Below, one piece after another: positions 61,130 to 64,000 of a stretch of DNA of 64,000 bases. The DNA is taken from the NCBI RefSeq assembly GCF_040655735.1, contig NZ_JBFAKK010000001.1, positions 186,001 to 250,000 on the forward strand, given 5' to 3'. This DNA is from Phytomonospora sp040655735. Its GTDB lineage: Bacteria; Actinomycetota; Actinomycetes; Mycobacteriales; Micromonosporaceae. A program made the position numbers and the translations under genes. Positions within the stretch are counted from its first letter, which is position 1, and each line of letters begins with the position of its first letter. Below the pieces are notes generated by a model, which had not been told where the DNA came from, searched no databases, and was given only the letters and a program-made list of their open reading frames with translations.

Positions 61130-62377
61130 ATGTCCTTTCTCGTCGGAGTCGTGCGCACCCCCGTCGTGCGCCGCCGAGTCCTGTTCACCTTGCTCGCCGT
61201 GGCGGTGCTCAGGCTCGGCCAGAACCTGCCGCTGCCCGGCGTCGACTCCTCCCGGCTCGCCGCGGACCCCACAGGGACTCCGGTTCCGCGTCTCCTCGAC
61301 CTGCTCAGCGGCGGGGGAGTGACGGAGTTCGCCGTGTTCTCCACCGGAGTCTGGCCGTACGCGCTGGCCGGCGTCCTGCTGGGCCGGATCGCGCCGTGGA
61401 GCGCGAGACTGCGCTCGCTGCGGGAAGCGGGAGCGGCGGGCGCCGCGAGGATGCGCAGGTACCACCGGCTGGTCACGATCGCGCTGGGCCTCGTCCAAGG
61501 CGTGGTCATCGTGGCGGTGGGCGACTCACGAGAGGTCTTCGGCGAGCGAGGTCTCGGATACCTCGCCCTCATGGCGCTGATCCTGGCCGCGGGCACGGTC
61601 GCGGTCATGCTCCTGGCCGACCTGGTGAACGTCCGGGGCGTCGGCCTCGGCCGGCGATGGCTGCTGGCGGTCCCGATCCTGGCGGGTCTGACCGGATGGT
61701 TCGGCGACGTCCTCGCCGACCGGGGCGTCATCGTCCTCATCGCAGCGGTGCTGGTGGTCGTGGCGACGGTCGCGGGCAGGGTCGTCCTGCACCAGAGTGT
61801 GCGGCGTGTGCCGATCCAGTTCCGCAGGGGGCAGTTCACGCGCGTGTCGCAGGGCGGTGCCGCCGACCACGTTCCGATCTCGCCGGCGCCGAGGGTCGAC
61901 ACGGGCGTGCTGGGCGTGTCGCTGGTGCTCTTCCTGCCGGTCGTCGCCGCAGGGCTGTGGCCCGACGTGAAGTGGCTCGGGACGCCGCCGCTGTCCGACG
62001 AGGGGCACCCGGTTCACCTCGCGGTCTTCTTCCTTCTGGTCGCCGCCCACGCCTACCTGTCCACGCTGTCCGCCTTGGACGTCGGGAACCTCGCGCGCAG
62101 GCTGGAGCGCTCCGGCGCCTTCGTGCCCGGCATTCGGCCGGGACGGCCGACCGCCGAGTACCTCGGGTACGTCGTGGTCCGGATCGCGGCGGCCGGCGCG
62201 CTGTCGGCCGCAGCCGTCGCGGTACTGCCGGTCGTCGGGTTCACGCTCCTGGGCGCCGGACCCGACCTGTGGTTCGTCGCGCCGATCGTGTTCTTCCTCG
62301 TGGGGCTGACCATGGGCACGGCCAAGGACATGCAGACCGCGGTCCTCATCCGGCGCTACGGGGGCATGCTGCGCTGA
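61130..62377 (+). CDS. Divergent SecY paralogue (accessory protein translocase channel)
   Basis: 415 residues, slightly shorter than housekeeping SecY (about 435-440). SecY marks: RTPVVRRRVLFTLLAVAVLRLGQNLPLPGVDSS at the N-terminus, ALAGVLLGR, VRRVPIQFRRGQF (the conserved cytoplasmic loop) and SGAFVPGIRPGRPTAEYL near the end. About ten hydrophobic segments are present. It lies alone, away from ribosomal-protein genes, and no secA2 or accessory sec gene is in the window. It may serve a special set of substrates or be a decaying copy; key loops are kept. GGGGGAA lies before ATG 61130. Confidence 0.85.
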   Translation: MSFLVGVVRTPVVRRRVLFTLLAVAVLRLGQNLPLPGVDSSRLAADPTGTPVPRLLDLLSGGGVTEFAVFSTGVWPYALAGVLLGRIAPWSARLRSLREAGAAGAARMRRYHRLVTIALGLVQGVVIVAVGDSREVFGERGLGYLALMALILAAGTVAVMLLADLVNVRGVGLGRRWLLAVPILAGLTGWFGDVLADRGVIVLIAAVLVVVATVAGRVVLHQSVRRVPIQFRRGQFTRVSQGGAADHVPISPAPRVDTGVLGVSLVLFLPVVAAGLWPDVKWLGTPPLSDEGHPVHLAVFFLLVAAHAYLSTLSALDVGNLARRLERSGAFVPGIRPGRPTAEYLGYVVVRIAAAGALSAAAVAVLPVVGFTLLGAGPDLWFVAPIVFFLVGLTMGTAKDMQTAVLIRRYGGMLR

Positions 62378-62388
62378 ACCGGTGAGGT

Positions 62389-63051
62389 CTACTCCGTCGC
62401 GTCGCTGAGGAGCACGAAGGCCTGGTGGCGGTGCGCGGCGAACAGTTCGAGCGCGCCGCCGGCGTCGCGGGTGCGCAAGGCGGCGGCGAGTTCGCGGTGC
62501 TCGTCGGGGATCTCGGCGAGATAGCCGTCGGTGCTCAGCGCCACCCGGGTGAGCAGGAAGAGGTGCACCTGCGAGCGGATCGCGCGCCACGCCTCCTCCA
62601 GCCGCCGGTGCCTCGCGGCGGCGTACACGGCGTCGTGGAAGGCGATGTCGTACTGCACCATGGCGTACTCGTCCTCGGCCCGTCCCATGAGCTCCGCGGC
62701 CTTCTCGATCAGGGCGAGATCCTCGTCGGTGGCCTCCGCCACGACCCGCTCGACGGCGAGCCGTTCGAGGGCGCCGCGCAGGCTGTCGAGTTCGGCGACG
62801 TCCTCCGCCGACAGCGCCGTGACGGTGGCGCCGCGATGCCAGGCGCTGCGGACGAGTCCCTCGCCCTCCAGGCGCAGCAGGGCCTCGCGCACGGGCCCGC
62901 GGCTGACGTCGAGGGCCTCGGAGAGCTCGACCTCGCGCAGCTGCGCGCCGGGGGCGTAGGCGCCGCTGAAGATGGCGTCGCGGATGCGGTCGGCGACCTC
63001 GTCGGCCAGACCTCTGCGGCGCGCGGGCGCGACCCTGCCCTCGTTCGCCAT
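62389..63051 (-). CDS. GntR-family regulator, FadR/FCD type
   Basis: 220 residues. Winged HTH about 12-75 (LADEVADRIRDAIFSGAYAPGAQLREVELSEALDVSRGPVREALLRLEGEGLV), FCD effector domain about 85-215 with the metal-ligand pattern (D...H...H). GGAGGG precedes ATG 63051. It is divergent from a VOC-family gene and has a large inverted repeat in between. It probably represses both until an organic-acid effector binds. Confidence 0.9.
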   Translation of the reverse strand: MANEGRVAPARRRGLADEVADRIRDAIFSGAYAPGAQLREVELSEALDVSRGPVREALLRLEGEGLVRSAWHRGATVTALSAEDVAELDSLRGALERLAVERVVAEATDEDLALIEKAAELMGRAEDEYAMVQYDIAFHDAVYAAARHRRLEEAWRAIRSQVHLFLLTRVALSTDGYLAEIPDEHRELAAALRTRDAGGALELFAAHRHQAFVLLSDATE

Positions 63052-63066
63052 GAACCCTCCCTCCTT

Positions 63067-63119
63067 GTTGTCGCAATGTTAACATTCGGCTAGTGTCTCA
63101 ATGTAAACATTGCGACAAC
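63067..63119. promoter_or_regulatory. Large inverted repeat, GntR operator
   Basis: Two 20-base arms (63067-63086 and 63100-63119) match at 19 positions around a 13-base centre. The inner ends contain AATGTTAACATT (a perfect 12-base palindrome) and AATGTAAACATT. GntR/FadR proteins bind such sites as dimers; here two dimers could bind one per arm. It lies between divergent gntR and VOC genes. Confidence 0.85.
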
Positions 63120-63162
63120 GGCCGCCCGGCGGTCGGTGCCGAAGAAGGGCAGGATCTCGCAC

Positions 63163-63594
63163 ATGACCGTTCTCGACTCCCCGATCCCGCGGTTTCACCT
63201 GGCCGTGCCGGTCGACGATCTCGACGCCGCGCGCGGTTTCTACGGTGAGGTGCTGGGCCTTGAGCAGGGCCGCAGCTCCGACTCCTGGATCGACTGGAAC
63301 CTCCACGGCCACCAGTTCGTCACCCATCTCGCGCCCGAGCGTCAGCGCCGTGTCCACAATCCTGTCGACGGCCACGATGTGCCGGTGCCGCACTTCGGCC
63401 TGGTCCTGACGGTCCCCGCGTTCCAGGAGCTCGCCGTGCGCCTCCGGGGCGCGGGTGTGGAGTTCGTCATCGAGCCTTATGTGCGCTTCGAGGGCCAGGC
63501 CGGTGAGCAGTGGACGATGTTCCTGCTCGACCCGGCGGGCAACGCCCTGGAGTTCAAGGCCTTCGCCGACGACTCGCAGGTCTTCGCCGTCTGA
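63163..63594 (+). CDS. VOC-family protein (predicted extradiol dioxygenase type, COG3565-like)
   Basis: 143 residues. FHLAVPVDDLDAARGFYGEVLGLEQGRSSDSWIDWNLHGHQFVTHL, then VPHFGLVLTV and FLLDPAGNALEFKAF. The metal-ligand positions His (in FHLAV and in VPHFG) and Glu (in ALEFK) are kept, so it should bind a divalent metal. Substrate unknown. ATG 63163 is preferred to the longer GTG at 63136. Probably under control of the divergent GntR. Confidence 0.88.
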   Translation: MTVLDSPIPRFHLAVPVDDLDAARGFYGEVLGLEQGRSSDSWIDWNLHGHQFVTHLAPERQRRVHNPVDGHDVPVPHFGLVLTVPAFQELAVRLRGAGVEFVIEPYVRFEGQAGEQWTMFLLDPAGNALEFKAFADDSQVFAV

Positions 63595-63610
63595 TCTCGC
63601 GGCTCGCGTC

Positions 63611-63651
63611 CATCGAAGTCCACCGTCCCCAAGGGGCGGTGGACTTCGATG
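63611..63651 (+). terminator. Terminator after the VOC gene
   Basis: A 15-base perfect stem plus a 4-base CCCC/GGGG stem with one bulged T and an AA turn, 16 bases past the stop at 63594. Confidence 0.85.
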
Positions 63652-63699
63652 TTGTGGGGGTCGTCTCAGGTCCCGTCCGGTTCTCGCGGCCGGTGCTAG

Positions 63700-63731
63700 C
63701 CTCCATCTATACGCTCCCGTATAGATGGAGG
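63700..63731. promoter_or_regulatory. Perfect inverted repeat with 14-base arms covering the ribosome-binding site
   Basis: Arms 63700-63713 and 63718-63731 around CTCC, with TATACG/CGTATA at the centre, typical of a TetR-type operator. The right arm ends in GGAGG, the ribosome-binding site of the gene at 63740, so the same sequence in RNA could also fold and hide the site. Confidence 0.85.
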
Positions 63732-63739
63732 CCGGACCG

Positions 63740-64000
63740 TGAAACTTCCCAAGACCGAGCACACTTCCAGGCCGTGGCTGATCCACGACCTGGCGCCGGA
63801 CTTCGACGTCGAGGACGTGTGGGCGCTGCCGACCCCGGGCGGGCCGGGCGACCTGCCGAGGCTCGTCGACCAGATCGCCCTGGGCAAGGGCGAGGGCGCC
63901 CGCTTCAAAGGCGTCGCCGGCCTGCTCTTCGCGATCCGCTGGAAGCTGGGCGCCGCGCTGGGCTGGGACCGCCGGGACGCGGGTGTCGGCACCCGCGTGG
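63740..64000 (+). CDS. DUF2867-like protein (5' part; runs off the window)
   Basis: At least 87 residues. KLPKTEHTSRPWLIHDLAPDFDVEDVWALPTPGGPGDLPRLVDQI and FAIRWKLGAALGWDRRD match the start of DUF2867 proteins. Such genes are commonly paired with a TetR gene; any such gene would lie to the right of the window. GTG 63740 has GGAGG seven bases upstream. Confidence 0.75.

Overview
This window is from a high-GC actinomycete (phylum Actinomycetota). The base composition is strongly GC-rich, with third positions almost all G or C and many GTG starts. The protein families fit the phylum: an AfsR/SARP regulator, a PASTA Ser/Thr kinase, ECF41- and ECF42-type sigma factors, a CU044_5270-family protein, TIGR03089, an IrtA/IrtB siderophore importer, an LppU-like protein and many TetR regulators. 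The order or genus cannot be fixed from the sequence. No rRNA, tRNA, CRISPR array, insertion sequence, phage gene or replication origin was seen. It reads as ordinary chromosome rich in small 'regulator plus target' modules.

Layout. 0-7 kb: an Hsp70-like ATPase fused through a membrane helix to WD40-type repeats (cut by the left edge), an unknown protein, a P-loop protein, a cysteine hydrolase, and a short-chain dehydrogenase translationally coupled to a GAF/PucR-type regulator. 7-12 kb: a complete branched-chain-amino-acid-type ABC importer (livGFKHM) behind a near-consensus promoter carrying a palindrome. 12-20 kb: a nucleotidyltransferase-like protein, a secreted Gly/Asp-rich repeat protein, a 1400-residue TPR protein, an LppU-like membrane protein and a PASTA kinase. 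20-27 kb: a methyltransferase, an ECF41 sigma factor with its own promoter motif, SnoaL-like proteins, a TetR/quinone-oxidoreductase pair, and an ECF sigma/CU044_5270 pair. 26-30 kb: a secreted GH16 glucanase with a putative carbohydrate-binding tail, an RpiR/MurR regulator and a divergent amino-sugar kinase.

30-34 kb: a 1012-residue AfsR/SARP regulator flanked by a reductase gene and a hydrolase gene. Both carry the same triple direct repeat (GTAAG, TGAAG, GTAAG at exact 11-base steps), which is the classical form of a SARP operator. 34-38 kb: TIGR03089, then a two-gene operon of a TROVE-like/vWA protein with an intact MIDAS and a partner with a C-terminal Fis-like helix-turn-helix. This pair is the best candidate here for a poorly described system. 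38-46 kb: a large secreted subtilase with its probable LuxR-type regulator, a frameshifted threonine-aldolase relic, and a YCII/ECF42 pair.

46-56 kb: an FtsX/ABC/TetR operon, a TetR-controlled alcohol-dehydrogenase-like gene with three operator copies, and tetR-irtA-irtB (ferric-siderophore import and reduction) behind an iron-box-like site. 56-64 kb: a TetR/MFS pair, DUF2332, a SnoaL/TetR pair, small DUFs, a free-standing divergent SecY paralogue, a GntR/VOC pair and the start of a DUF2867 gene whose ribosome-binding site lies inside a perfect 14-base-arm inverted repeat.

Several modules have palindromic operators that can be read directly from the DNA. They often occur in two or three copies, so much of the regulation in this window can be proposed from sequence alone. 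All functional statements rest on motif recognition by eye; no database search was run.
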